Assembly (NCBI GenBank): GCA_944387865.1
Contig: CALXGN010000003.1
Span: 1 to 64,000 of the forward strand
DNA: 64,000 bases
Reading direction: 5' to 3'
Source: Scatomorpha stercorigallinarum
GTDB lineage: Bacteria > Bacillota > Clostridia > Oscillospirales > Oscillospiraceae
Below the pieces are notes generated by a model, which was given only the letters and a program-made list of their open reading frames with translations, searched no databases and was not told where the DNA came from. Both the position numbers and the translations under genes were made by a program. Positions 32,955 through 41,221 of the stretch are shown here, in pieces. The first letter of the stretch is position 1. The number at the start of each line of letters is the position of its first letter.

Positions 32955-32963
32955 GGCGCCACT

Positions 32964-34301
32964 ATGAAGATACGACAGCTTTCACATGTACAGATTATCG
33001 CGCTCGGGTTTTTCCTCGTGATCGCGTGCGGCACGGCGCTGCTGATGCTGCCTGTAGCCTCCAAGGACGGGGAGAGCGCCGGTTTCATCACGGCCATGTT
33101 CACCGCCGTGAGCTGTTCCTGCGTCACGGGCCTCGCCATGGCGGACACCTGGACGCAGTGGACGTTCTTCGGCCAGGGCGTGATGCTGACGCTCATCCAG
33201 ATCGGCGGCCTGGGCTTCATGACCATCGCCACACTCTTCTTCCGCCTGATGCGCCGGCGCATGAGCATGCGCGAGCGCGCGGTGATGGCGGAGAGCATCA
33301 GCGTCGGCGGCCGCGTGGCCCGCATCATGGAGATCAGCTCCACGGTCGTCATCGGCACGCTCATCTTTGAGGGCACGGGCGCCATACTGCTGGCCATCCG
33401 CTTCATCCCGCAGTACGGCGCGGGGCTGGGCACTTGGTTTGCGGTGTTCCACTCCGTCTCCGCCTTCTGCAACGCGGGGTTCGACCTGATGGGCATCAAC
33501 CAGCCCTATTCCTCCCTGGTGGACTACTCGGGGGACGCGCTGGTGAGCATCACCATCATGGCGCTCATCACCATCGGCGGCATCGGCTTCCTGGTGTGGG
33601 ACGACATACGCAACTGCGCTCTGCGCGTACGGCGCTGGAGCCTGCAGACCAAGCTCGTGCTCATCACCTCCGCCATCCTCACCTTCGGCGGCGCGGCGCT
33701 CTTCTTCTTCATCGAGCGCGACCGCATGAACGTGGGCATGCCCCTGGGCGAGCAGGTACTGGTGAGCTTCTTCTCGGCGGTGACGCCGCGCACGGCCGGC
33801 TTCAACAGCGTGGACACGGCCGCCCTCTCTCCGGCGAGCAAGCTGCTGACCATCATCCTCATGTTCATCGGCGGCAGCCCCGGCTCCACGGCCGGCGGCA
33901 TCAAGACCACCACCGCCGCCGTGATCGCCATTTTCCTCGGCTCGAGCATCCGCGGCCACCGCGGGGCGTACATATTTGGCCGCCGCCTGCCGGACGACAA
34001 CATGAAACAGGCCGGCATGGTGATGAGCACCAACCTCTCGCTGGCCATCGGCGGTGCGCTCGTCATCTGCGGCGTGCAGGGCCTGCCGCTGACGGATGTG
34101 CTCTTTGAAGTTTTCTCCGCCATCGGCACCGTGGGCATGACCACGGGCATCACGCGCGACCTCTGCGACCTCTCCGCGTGCATCGTGGCCTTCCTGATGT
34201 ACTGCGGGCGCGTGGGCAGCGTGTCCTTCGCCATGGCGCTGCTGGAAAAGCGGGCGGAGCCGCCCGTCACCTACCCGGTGGAAGACGTGACAGTAGGCTA
34301 A
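32964..34301 (+). CDS. trkH: TrkH/KtrB-family potassium uptake channel subunit
   Basis: The 445-residue protein has the KtrB-type length and four pore repeats. The filter segments are CVTGLA (about 54), CNAGFDL (about 171), TPRTAGFNS (about 274) and GTVGMTTG (about 392). It carries K+ (sometimes with Na+) across the membrane, gated by the RCK subunit encoded next. The start at 32964 has no ribosome site and sits just after a strong extended -10 box; an upstream open frame has no better signal. It is 12 bp before trkA, forming an operon. Confidence 0.94.
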   Translation: MKIRQLSHVQIIALGFFLVIACGTALLMLPVASKDGESAGFITAMFTAVSCSCVTGLAMADTWTQWTFFGQGVMLTLIQIGGLGFMTIATLFFRLMRRRMSMRERAVMAESISVGGRVARIMEISSTVVIGTLIFEGTGAILLAIRFIPQYGAGLGTWFAVFHSVSAFCNAGFDLMGINQPYSSLVDYSGDALVSITIMALITIGGIGFLVWDDIRNCALRVRRWSLQTKLVLITSAILTFGGAALFFFIERDRMNVGMPLGEQVLVSFFSAVTPRTAGFNSVDTAALSPASKLLTIILMFIGGSPGSTAGGIKTTTAAVIAIFLGSSIRGHRGAYIFGRRLPDDNMKQAGMVMSTNLSLAIGGALVICGVQGLPLTDVLFEVFSAIGTVGMTTGITRDLCDLSACIVAFLMYCGRVGSVSFAMALLEKRAEPPVTYPVEDVTVG

Positions 34302-34313
34302 AGGAGGTTTATC

Positions 34314-34955
34314 ATGAAATCCTTTCTCATCATCGGCATGGGCACCTTCGGCCACCACATGTGCCGCGCCCTCTGCAAATTCAAATGCGAGATCATGATC
34401 GCGGACCGCAACGGGGACACGCTGGAGGACATGCTGCCCTTCGTCTCCTCCGCCAAGATCTGCGACTGCACGAATATCGAAGCGCTGCGCTCCTTCGACA
34501 TCCCCAGCTTCGACGCCTGCTTCGTCTGCGTCAACGACAGCTTCCAGGCCTGCCTGGAGATCACCGACCAGCTCAAGGAGCTGGGCGCGAAGAAAATATA
34601 CAGCAAGGCCGACCGCGAGCTGGAGGCCAAATTCCTGCTCCGCTGCGGCGCCGACTCGATCATCTTCCCCGAGCGCGACATCGCCCAGCGCATCGCCATG
34701 CGCGAGTCCTCGGACCGCATTTTCGACGTCATCGGCCTCGGCGAAGGCTTCTCCATCGTGGAGATCGAGCCGCCCAAGGCCTGGATCGGCCGCACCATCG
34801 CGGATGTCAACCTCCGCAGCCGCTACGGCCTCAACCTCATCGCCGCCCGCCGCGGCGACAAGATGCACACCGTCATCGACCCGTCTTATACCTTCTCCGC
34901 CAGCGAGCACGTGCTCGTGCTCGGCAGCCTGGACGACATACAGAAGGTCACCTGA
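34314..34955 (+). CDS. trkA: TrkA/KtrA-type RCK subunit of the potassium channel
   Basis: The 213-residue cytosolic protein has an N-terminal RCK Rossmann fold starting KSFLIIGMGTFGHHM (GxGxxG-type nucleotide site). It includes ADRNGDTLEDM and a C-terminal RCK_C domain (about 140-213) with GRTIADVNLRSRYGLNLIA. It forms an octameric ring that gates the TrkH/KtrB subunit in response to ATP/ADP, NAD or c-di-AMP. AAGGAGG precedes the ATG. It ends at a repeat block with no clear terminator other than the repeat hairpins. Confidence 0.94.
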   Translation: MKSFLIIGMGTFGHHMCRALCKFKCEIMIADRNGDTLEDMLPFVSSAKICDCTNIEALRSFDIPSFDACFVCVNDSFQACLEITDQLKELGAKKIYSKADRELEAKFLLRCGADSIIFPERDIAQRIAMRESSDRIFDVIGLGEGFSIVEIEPPKAWIGRTIADVNLRSRYGLNLIAARRGDKMHTVIDPSYTFSASEHVLVLGSLDDIQKVT

Positions 34956-35377
34956 CCAAACTGCGTTCGGAGGCATTTGCCTGTGGCCCGCACCCCTCTA
35001 AGTCGGTAATATAATCGACTTACTTAACCAAATCAACCCACGATTTTCCTGAGGGGTTTCTTTTTGTCTTGTCAAAAAGAAACCCCTCAGACTCCAAAGA
35101 GAAAACCGCTTTGGTGCTTGTCGGGAGGTAAAATCTGCCCGTCAGTTTGGGTGGTTACGGACTTTCAGGTGGTCATCCCGTCGTCGGATGGCTTTGCTCA
35201 TCGCCGACCGCGGAAGGCTTCGCTTACGCTCGCGCCGCTGACGAGATGGTAATCGGTAGTGCCGCGAGCAACGCACGGCCGGCCAGGCCGCGTTTGGATG
35301 CAAAGAAGCGCGCCTCACCAACGGATAGCCTCCGTTAGTGAGGCGCGCAGCGCAATTGCCTCCACACGCAGTGTGGG
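34956..35377. repeat. Mosaic intergenic repeat block 6
   Basis: No gene is supported. 34960-35090 is the inverted copy of the right half of block 3, including the AAGTCGGTAATATAATCGACTT palindrome and the GAGGGGTTTCTTTTTG hairpin. A CTTTGGAG module, an AGCGAAGC-type module and a GCGCGCCTCAC inverted repeat (35307-35350, copy of 5550-5595) follow. Confidence 0.85.
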
Positions 35378-35980
35378 TCAGATGTTGAGGCTCTCTATCC
35401 AGGCCAGGAACTCGCCCCAGAGCTCCACCAGGCGGAAGCGTATCTCCACTTCGCCGCCGGCGGTGAGCAGCTCGCCGTTCTCGCCGAGGGCGGCGAGTGC
35501 CTGGTCGTATCCGGCGGCGGAGGCGCAGAGCGGCGGGAACACCACGCACCACCAGTTGCGGCCCTCCCCCGCGCCCAGCGTCACGCGCAGGGAGTCATAG
35601 ACGCCCGCCGGCAGGGTCACCGCGCCGTATTCGCGCGTGGGATAGCCCTCGCGCGAGAGCTCCACGGCCACCGCGCGCCCCTCCGCGGCACCCTCCGCCG
35701 CGCGCCGGACCTCGGGCAGGGCGCGGGCGATGATGTCCCGGGCCTCGCCGGCGTCCTCCGCGCCGGCGAGCAGCGGCGTCAGGCACTCGAGCACGCTGTC
35801 GCGCACGCGCAGCTTCAGCGCCTGCTCATACTCGTCGTCCGAATCCGCGATCACATGCAACCGCACCAGCGAGCCGGCGATGGCGGCGCTGCGCCCGCCC
35901 GCCCAGCAGGAGGCGCAGAGCGTCACGCACAGCGCGAGCAGCAGGGATATCTCCCAGTTTTTAAGATGTTCGTTCTTCAT
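35378..35980 (-). CDS. spoIIR: Stage II sporulation protein R
   Basis: SpoIIR is secreted from the forespore and triggers SpoIIGA-dependent activation of sigma-E in the mother cell. The 200-residue product has one N-terminal membrane/signal helix (ISLLLALCVTLCASCWA) and the family segment LVRLHVIADSDDEYEQALKLRVRD. LSREGYPTREYGAVTLPAGVYDSLRV and NWWCVVFPPLC follow. It has its own promoter with forespore-type elements. The ribosome site GAGAGG lies inside an inverted repeat. Confidence 0.93.
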   Translation of the reverse strand: MKNEHLKNWEISLLLALCVTLCASCWAGGRSAAIAGSLVRLHVIADSDDEYEQALKLRVRDSVLECLTPLLAGAEDAGEARDIIARALPEVRRAAEGAAEGRAVAVELSREGYPTREYGAVTLPAGVYDSLRVTLGAGEGRNWWCVVFPPLCASAAGYDQALAALGENGELLTAGGEVEIRFRLVELWGEFLAWIESLNI

Positions 35981-35986
35981 AAGCTA

Positions 35987-36033
35987 TGTACCTCTCGCAG
36001 CCTATTATGGCCGCGGGAGGTACATTTCATACA
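35987..36033 (-). promoter_or_regulatory. Forespore-type (sigma-F/G) promoter of spoIIR within an inverted repeat
   Basis: On the minus strand TGTATG and CATAATA are 18 bp apart, matching the sigma-F/sigma-G pattern. The -10 box lies in the loop of TGTACCTCCCGC/GCGAGAGGTACA (35987-35998 and 36013-36024, one mismatch), whose right arm on the RNA holds the ribosome site. Confidence 0.6.
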
Positions 36034-36035
36034 GG

Positions 36036-36218
36036 CTATTTGCGCCTCCGGCGGGTAAAAAGATGGAAAACGAAGAGTATTGCCTCCGCCAGCAGGGCCG
36101 TAGGCAGGGCGGAGATCCAGACGGAGTTTACGCCGAAGAGCGCCAGCACGGCCGCCGAGCAGAGGTAGAGCCCCGCCGTGGCCAGCATCCAGAGGCAGAG
36201 CGCGCGCAGTATTTTCAT
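36036..36218 (-). CDS. Small two-helix membrane protein
   Basis: The 60-residue product has two hydrophobic stretches, LWMLATAGLYLCSAAVLALF and ALPTALLAEAILFVFHLF, and a basic end (TRRRRK). I know no family. It overlaps the coiled-coil gene by 4 bp (ATGA), which is the main evidence that it is real. It is the last gene of the MBL-flavoprotein-coiled-coil operon. Confidence 0.65.
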   Translation of the reverse strand: MKILRALCLWMLATAGLYLCSAAVLALFGVNSVWISALPTALLAEAILFVFHLFTRRRRK

Positions 36219-37156
36219 ATGCCCTCCGTCACCAGCTGCTCGTATTCCCTGTCCAGGCGCCCGGCCTCGGCGGCCGTGTCATCGCGCATGGCCTCCAGGT
36301 TGGCAAGCGTGCTGCGGATGCGCGCGAGCACGGCCTCCGCCTCCTGCGCGGCCCGGTCGATGCGGCTGTTCACGGCCATGTCGACGAAGAAATTGTCGAA
36401 GAAATAGTCGGCGAAGGTCAAAAAGCCGTCTATCTGGATGTTCAGCCCCATGCCGCTGCCGTCCACATCCCGCAGTTCGGTGCCAAAGCGGCGCAGCTGC
36501 GCCTGCAGCGCCTCGATGCGCGACTGCGCCTCGTCGATGTGGCTGTATTTTATCATGTCGGAGAAAAAGCTGTCGCTGACCATGTCCACCAGCCCCCAGG
36601 TGGAGGCGCTGGAGAGGCTCTCGAGCACCTCGAGCGCCAGCTGCTCGGCGCGCGCCCCGGCGGCGAGGGCCTCGTCTATCTCCCGGCTGCGGCGCACCAG
36701 CGCGGCCTCGCGCCGCTCCAGCTCGCCCAGCCGCGCGCCCGCGGCGGAGCCGGCGGCCTTGAGCATGGCGGCCTTGCGCTCCAGCAGCTCCTCATAGCGC
36801 CGCTCGCAGCCGTCCAGGCGGCGCAGTTCCGCCTCCGCGGCGGCGACGGCGTCCTCCACCCCGTCCAGCTCGCGGGCCACGGCGTCATGGCGCACGGCGG
36901 CCTCGCGGGCCTCGGCCTGTTCGCGGTCCAGGCGGTCGTCCAGGCTGCCGGTGAGGCCAAAGAAATAGCGCGCCAGGCTGCGCCCCTCCAGGCGGCGCAC
37001 GTCGTCGGCCTCATTCTCGGCGATCTCCGCCAGCTCCGCCTCGCGCGCGGCGAGCTCGTCGCGCTGGGCATAAAGGCTCTGCAAACGCGTCCTGAGCGTC
37101 CCCAGCCGCGCAATGTCCTCCCTCAAAGCCCGTATCGCACCATCGATGTTGTCCAT
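36215..37156 (-). CDS. Coiled-coil protein of unknown function
   Basis: The 313-residue product is dominated by heptad-rich Ala/Glu/Arg/Leu helices (about 5-50, 75-180 and 215-240). It has no signal peptide or membrane helix. Two short aromatic segments interrupt them: LARYFFGLTGSLDDRLD and GFLTFADYFFDNFFVDMAVN. Proteins of this layout occur in Clostridia but I cannot name a function. ATG at 37156 follows GGGAGGCAAATT. It is the third gene of a four-gene operon and overlaps the membrane protein gene, which may anchor it. Confidence 0.7.
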   Translation of the reverse strand: MDNIDGAIRALREDIARLGTLRTRLQSLYAQRDELAAREAELAEIAENEADDVRRLEGRSLARYFFGLTGSLDDRLDREQAEAREAAVRHDAVARELDGVEDAVAAAEAELRRLDGCERRYEELLERKAAMLKAAGSAAGARLGELERREAALVRRSREIDEALAAGARAEQLALEVLESLSSASTWGLVDMVSDSFFSDMIKYSHIDEAQSRIEALQAQLRRFGTELRDVDGSGMGLNIQIDGFLTFADYFFDNFFVDMAVNSRIDRAAQEAEAVLARIRSTLANLEAMRDDTAAEAGRLDREYEQLVTEGI

Positions 37157-37195
37157 AATTTGCCTCCCGAGAAGTGTGCAACGGCAGATCCGCGC

Positions 37196-37807
37196 TCACC
37201 GCACGAAATTTGTCCAGGCGGCTCTTTCGGCCTGGGGCGGCTCGATGCCGGCGGCGCGGATACATTTTATCAGCCAGGCCATGTTGCGCGCGAGGTTGCG
37301 CACAGTCTGCAGGCCCTCGGCGTCCTGCTGCACGTCCTCCGGCGTGGCGCCGTGGACCATCGGCCAGTAGGTGGAGGACACCACAGGCATCTGGCTGATG
37401 GTGAAGTACTTGTTTATCACGTCCACGGACGCGGTGGTGCCCGCGCGGCGGGCGCTGACGATGCAGGCCGCGGGCTTGTGCGCGAAGTTCGCCGCCCCGG
37501 AGTAGAACATGCGGTCGAGGAAGGCGAGCAGCTCGCCGGCGGGCGAGGCGTAGTGCACCGGCGAGCCGACGATGAGCCCGTCGGCGGCCTTCAGCGCCTC
37601 GACGGCCTCGTTCACGCCGCCGCCGCGGACGCACTGGCCCGTCTTGCGGCAGGCGCCGCAGGCGATACATCCGCCGCCCTGGCCGCGGCCGGCGTTGATG
37701 AGCTCCGTCTCCACGCCGCACTCGTGCAGCACGCGCGCGGCCTCGTCCAGGGCGGCGCGGGTGCAGCCGTGTTCATGGGGGCTGCCGTTGATGAGAAGCA
37801 CTTTCAT
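37196..37807 (-). CDS. Flavodoxin-fold NAD(P)H-dependent oxidoreductase
   Basis: The 203-residue FMN-reductase-type flavoprotein has KVLLINGSPHEHGCTRAAL (phosphate-binding loop) and CIACGACRKTGQC, a Cys motif seen in the iron-sulfur flavoprotein group. GLIVGSPVHYASPAGELLAFLDR holds the flavin site. The Cys spacing could bind a [4Fe-4S] cluster. ATG at 37807 follows AAGGAGGACAAT. It is 28 bp after the MBL hydrolase stop, a pairing that recalls electron transfer between flavoproteins and MBL-fold proteins, although this MBL protein lacks a flavodoxin domain. Confidence 0.87.
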   Translation of the reverse strand: MKVLLINGSPHEHGCTRAALDEAARVLHECGVETELINAGRGQGGGCIACGACRKTGQCVRGGGVNEAVEALKAADGLIVGSPVHYASPAGELLAFLDRMFYSGAANFAHKPAACIVSARRAGTTASVDVINKYFTISQMPVVSSTYWPMVHGATPEDVQQDAEGLQTVRNLARNMAWLIKCIRAAGIEPPQAERAAWTNFVR

Positions 37808-37835
37808 TGCATTGTCCTCCTTTTGATGTTGCCGT

Positions 37836-38822
37836 TCAGTTGATATAGTAGCGCAGCACGCCGTCCACGTTCTCGCAGCGGACGCGCGAGCGCTGCAGAA
37901 GATACTCAAGATGTGCCGCCGTTTCGCCCACGGCGAACCACTTCTGCTGCAGGGGGAAATCCGCCCAGGAGGGGCTCTTGCCGCGCACGCGCCAGCTCAT
38001 GCGGCCGGAGAGCTCATAGGGCGTCAGCCCCGGGCAGGCGGCCAGGACGTCCAGCATCTCGCGGATGCGCGCGCCGTGGTGCTCGATGATGGTGCCGATG
38101 CGCTCGGGCATGGAGCCGCTTATGCCGCGGTGGGCGGGCAGGGGCACTCGCACGTCGTAGATGCTGATGTCCATCAGGCTGTGTACATAGTGGCCCAGCG
38201 GGTCGCTGAAGCCGTCCCAGGTGGTGATGTTCGGCGTGATGTCGAACAGGACATGATCGCCGAGGAACATGACCTTGGCCGCCGCGTCGTACAGGCAGAG
38301 GTGGCCGGGTGTGTGCCCCGGCGTGAGCACCGCGCGCAGGCGGCGGCCGCCGTATTCCAGCGTGTCGCCGTCCGCGACGAAGCTGAAGTCCAGCTTTTTC
38401 ACGCAGTTATATTTGCGCATGGGCGAATTGCGCAGGAAGGCGACCTCCTCCGCCGAAAAGCCCAGCGTGATATACTCCTCCGCCCGGTGCGTGTTGGCCG
38501 CGGCGCGGAAGCGCTCCAGCCGCTCGCCGTCCTCGCGGCTTATGTACACCCGCGCGCCGGGCGCGGCCAGGTCCCCGGCCAGGCCCGTGTGGTCCGAGTG
38601 CAGGTGGGTGAGGAAGATGTCCGTGTCCTCCAGTCGCACGCCCAGCTCCGCGAGGCCCTCTTGCAGGGCGTCCAGGCACTCGGCGCGGCGGAAGCCGGTG
38701 TCGATGAGCAGATGCCGCCCGCCGCCCTCCGCGCGGATGAGGTAGCTGTTGAGGTTGCGCAGGGGATTGTCCGGCAGCGGGACGGGGATGGTGAAAATAT
38801 TGCCTTCTATCTGGGTGTACAT
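37836..38822 (-). CDS. MBL-fold metallo-hydrolase
   Basis: The 328-residue protein has the metal motif FLTHLHSDHTGLAGDL (HxHxDH), then LTPGHTPGHLCLYD and LGDHVLFDITPNIT, and a C-terminal winged-helix-like region (about 250-328). This is the glyoxalase II/beta-lactamase-like family; the substrate is unknown. It is first in the operon with the flavoprotein, coiled-coil and small membrane protein genes. The ribosome site GGAGGGCGCAC precedes the ATG, and a palindrome lies just upstream. Confidence 0.87.
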   Translation of the reverse strand: MYTQIEGNIFTIPVPLPDNPLRNLNSYLIRAEGGGRHLLIDTGFRRAECLDALQEGLAELGVRLEDTDIFLTHLHSDHTGLAGDLAAPGARVYISREDGERLERFRAAANTHRAEEYITLGFSAEEVAFLRNSPMRKYNCVKKLDFSFVADGDTLEYGGRRLRAVLTPGHTPGHLCLYDAAAKVMFLGDHVLFDITPNITTWDGFSDPLGHYVHSLMDISIYDVRVPLPAHRGISGSMPERIGTIIEHHGARIREMLDVLAACPGLTPYELSGRMSWRVRGKSPSWADFPLQQKWFAVGETAAHLEYLLQRSRVRCENVDGVLRYYIN

Positions 38823-38834
38823 GTGCGCCCTCCG

Positions 38835-38865
38835 TGTGATAATATCTAACAGTTATTTTATCACA
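38835..38865. promoter_or_regulatory. Inverted repeat upstream of the MBL-fold operon
   Basis: TGTGATAA-N15-TTATCACA has perfect 8-bp arms and lies 13 bp before the start codon, overlapping a TATTAT -10 candidate on the minus strand. This is a plausible repressor site. Confidence 0.55.
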
Positions 38866-38883
38866 TCCGGCGGCCGCTGGCGA

Positions 38884-39309
38884 CTAACTTTTTATGGCCA
38901 GGATGCCGCCGGCCATCAGCGCCAGCCCGAGCAGCTTGCGCCAGGTGAAGGCCGCGCGCTCCGCGCCGAGCAGGCCGAGGCCGTCTATAAGAGCGGCGGT
39001 GCCGAGCTGGCTGAGCAGGATCACCGATATCGCCACGGTGGGGGAGAGCGCGCCGATGCCGAGCATCACGGTTATGGTTATCACAAGCCCGAGCACGCCG
39101 CCGAGCAGGCAGTACCAGGGCACGGTGCCGATAGCGCTGAAGCTGCCCGTGCGGTAAAAGCACAGCGCCGCCCAGGAGAGCACGGCCGCCGTGCTCTGCA
39201 CCACGCAGTTGGCCTCCATCGTGCCGATGCCCTCGCCGAGGCGCGTGTTCATCACGCCCTGCACGCTCATCGCCGCGCCGGCTATGGCGCTCGCTATATA
39301 TCCCAACAT
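38884..39309 (-). CDS. DMT-superfamily transporter, YdcZ (DUF606) type
   Basis: The 141-residue membrane protein has five helices, matching YdcZ length. It opens GYIASAIAGAAMSVQGVMNTRLGEG, then WYCLLGGVLGLVITITVML and SPTVAISVILLSQLGTAALID. Such proteins are half-size EamA-like exporters; substrates are unknown. ATG at 39309 follows CAGGGGGCAAAAAG. It is divergent from the ACT/hom/lysC genes. Confidence 0.85.
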   Translation of the reverse strand: MLGYIASAIAGAAMSVQGVMNTRLGEGIGTMEANCVVQSTAAVLSWAALCFYRTGSFSAIGTVPWYCLLGGVLGLVITITVMLGIGALSPTVAISVILLSQLGTAALIDGLGLLGAERAAFTWRKLLGLALMAGGILAIKS

Positions 39310-39384
39310 CTTTTTGCCCCCTGTATGGTGAATATTGATGAAAAGTGACGCCCCGCCGCGCGGGGGTTTATATAAATGTCCCTC

Positions 39385-39413
39385 TTGTGCGCGGGCCGAG
39401 GATGTGATATAAC
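39385..39413 (+). promoter_or_regulatory. Promoter of the ACT-hom genes
   Basis: TTGTGC, 17 bp, TATAAC with a TGTGA extension. It ends about 55 bp before the first start codon. Confidence 0.65.
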
Positions 39414-39467
39414 ATGTGTACACGCATTACGCACATTCGACCTCCGCACAAGGACTGAAGGGAGACG

Positions 39468-39917
39468 GTGGATACGGTGAAGCAGACGCCGAAATACTAT
39501 CTGGTGGAGACGAGCGCGCTGCCCGAGGTGTTTATAAAGGTCACCGAGGTGAAGGAGCTGCTCGAAACCGGCGAGGCACGCACGGTGGCGGAGGCCACGG
39601 AGCGCGTGGGGCTGAGCCGGAGCGCTTTTTACAAGTACAAGGACTCGGTGATGCCCTTCCGCGAGATGCGCCGGGGCAGCATTGTGACGTTCCACGCGCT
39701 TTTGAGGGACAGGAAGGGCGTTTTGAGCTCCCTGCTCGCTATTTTTGCCGATACCGGCGCGAATATACTCACGATAAACCAGAGCATACCCACCAACGGC
39801 ACGGCGCTCGTCACCATCTCTGCCACGACGGACAACATGCCGATAGGCACGGACGAACTCATAACAAAGGCCCGCGAGCTCGAGGGCGTGCTCCGCTTCG
39901 ACGCGCTGGCGGGCTGA
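39468..39917 (+). CDS. ACT-domain protein (PheB/UPF0735 type)
   Basis: The 149-residue protein has an N-terminal helix-turn-helix-like part (TVAEATERVGLSRSAFYKYKD) and a C-terminal ACT domain (VTFHALLRDRKGVLSSLLAIF...). The family is found upstream of homoserine dehydrogenase or prephenate dehydratase in Firmicutes and is thought to sense an amino acid. The start is GTG at 39468 with GGGAGAC upstream. It is 16 bp before hom. Confidence 0.9.
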   Translation: MDTVKQTPKYYLVETSALPEVFIKVTEVKELLETGEARTVAEATERVGLSRSAFYKYKDSVMPFREMRRGSIVTFHALLRDRKGVLSSLLAIFADTGANILTINQSIPTNGTALVTISATTDNMPIGTDELITKARELEGVLRFDALAG

Positions 39918-39933
39918 GGAAGGAAGATAGAGA

Positions 39934-41145
39934 ATGGTCAAGGCAGCGATACTCGGCATCGGCACCGTAGGCGGTGGCACGGCCGAGGTCCTGGCGAAAA
40001 ACAGGGAGCTCATCGCCCGCCGTGCGGGACAGGAGATAGAGCTGAAATACATCCTCTGCCGCTCTCCGCGGCCGGGGCACCCGCTGGAGAGCCTCATAGT
40101 GCACGACATCGAGCCCATAGCCTCCGACCCGGAGGTGGGGGTCGTGGCCGAGTGCATGGGCGGGCTCTCCCCGGCCTTTGAATACGTGTCCCGCTGCCTT
40201 TCGGCGGGGAAGAATGTTGTGACATCGAATAAGGAGCTCGTGGCGGAGCGGGGGCTGGAGCTGACGGCGCTGGCAAGGAAGATGGGCGTGAACTTCATGT
40301 TCGAGGCCAGCGTGGGCGGCGGCATACCGATCCTGCGGCCCATCAGCCAGTGCCTGGCGGCCAATGAGATCAGCGCCGTTTACGGCATCCTCAACGGCAC
40401 CACGAACTACATCCTGACGGAGATGATCCAGCGCGGCAAGAGCTTCGAGCAGGCCCTGCGCGAGGCGCAGGAGAAGGGCTTTGCGGAAGCGGACCCCACG
40501 GCGGACGTGGAGGGCATCGACGCCGGGCGCAAGATATGTATCCTCGCCGACCTCTGCTTCGGCAAGAACGTGCCGCCCTCCGCCATCACCATGGAGGGCA
40601 TCACGCGCATCACCCCGGCGGACATCGCCTGCGCGCGCACGCTGGGCTACAAGATAAAGCTGCTGGGCCGTGCCATGCGCACGGGGCCCAACAGCGTCAC
40701 CGCCTTCGTCGCGCCGCACCTGATATCCCAGTCCAACCCCATCGCCAATGTGGACGGCGTGCTCAACGGCATCGCCGTGCGGGGGGACGCCGTGGGCGAG
40801 GCGATGTTCTTCGGCCCGGGCGCGGGCGCGCTGCCCACGGCCAGCGCCGTGGCGGCGGACATGATAGACTGCGTGCGCGACGGCAGCACGCGCGTCTACA
40901 GCGGCTGGTGGCCCTCGGAGCCGGGCTACGTCACCGGGCCGGACAAGCTCTCCTGCCGCTGGATGCTGCGCACGCGCTCGCCCCTGGCGGACATCGCCGC
41001 GGCCTTCTCCGGCGTGCGCTTCATCAACGCCCCCGGCGCGGCGGCGGATGAATACGCCTTCGTCACCGGCTACATCTCCGGCGAGGAGCTGAGCGTGCGC
41101 ACCGCCGGCATGGAGGTGCTGGCGAAGTACCGCGTGCTGGACTGA
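39934..41145 (+). CDS. hom: Homoserine dehydrogenase
   Basis: The 403-residue enzyme makes homoserine from aspartate semialdehyde. The NAD(P) fold is at the N-terminus (ILGIGTVGGGTAEVL). GGLSPAFEYVSRCLSAGKNVVTSNKEL and NGTTNYIL follow, with FAEADPTADVEGIDAGRK in the catalytic domain. A C-terminal segment of about 60 residues, with LRTRSPLADIAAAFSG, is the ACT regulatory domain. It is in an operon with the ACT regulator and lies 76 bp before lysC, so threonine/methionine synthesis control is shared. Confidence 0.96.
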   Translation: MVKAAILGIGTVGGGTAEVLAKNRELIARRAGQEIELKYILCRSPRPGHPLESLIVHDIEPIASDPEVGVVAECMGGLSPAFEYVSRCLSAGKNVVTSNKELVAERGLELTALARKMGVNFMFEASVGGGIPILRPISQCLAANEISAVYGILNGTTNYILTEMIQRGKSFEQALREAQEKGFAEADPTADVEGIDAGRKICILADLCFGKNVPPSAITMEGITRITPADIACARTLGYKIKLLGRAMRTGPNSVTAFVAPHLISQSNPIANVDGVLNGIAVRGDAVGEAMFFGPGAGALPTASAVAADMIDCVRDGSTRVYSGWWPSEPGYVTGPDKLSCRWMLRTRSPLADIAAAFSGVRFINAPGAAADEYAFVTGYISGEELSVRTAGMEVLAKYRVLD

Positions 41146-41174
41146 GCGCGCGGCGCGCGCACGCATATGATAGA

Positions 41175-41203
41175 TTGACGGCTCCGGCCGGGTCAAATAG
41201 CTA
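41175..41203 (+). promoter_or_regulatory. Possible internal promoter before lysC
   Basis: TTGACG, 17 bp, TAGCTA, about 20 bp before the lysC start. The -10 box is poor. Confidence 0.4.
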
Positions 41204-41221
41204 TACGGAGGGAATCATCCC

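Noticed and set aside
41146..41221. Lysine riboswitch before lysC
   Set aside because: The 76-bp spacer is too short for the aptamer and shows only a weak promoter.
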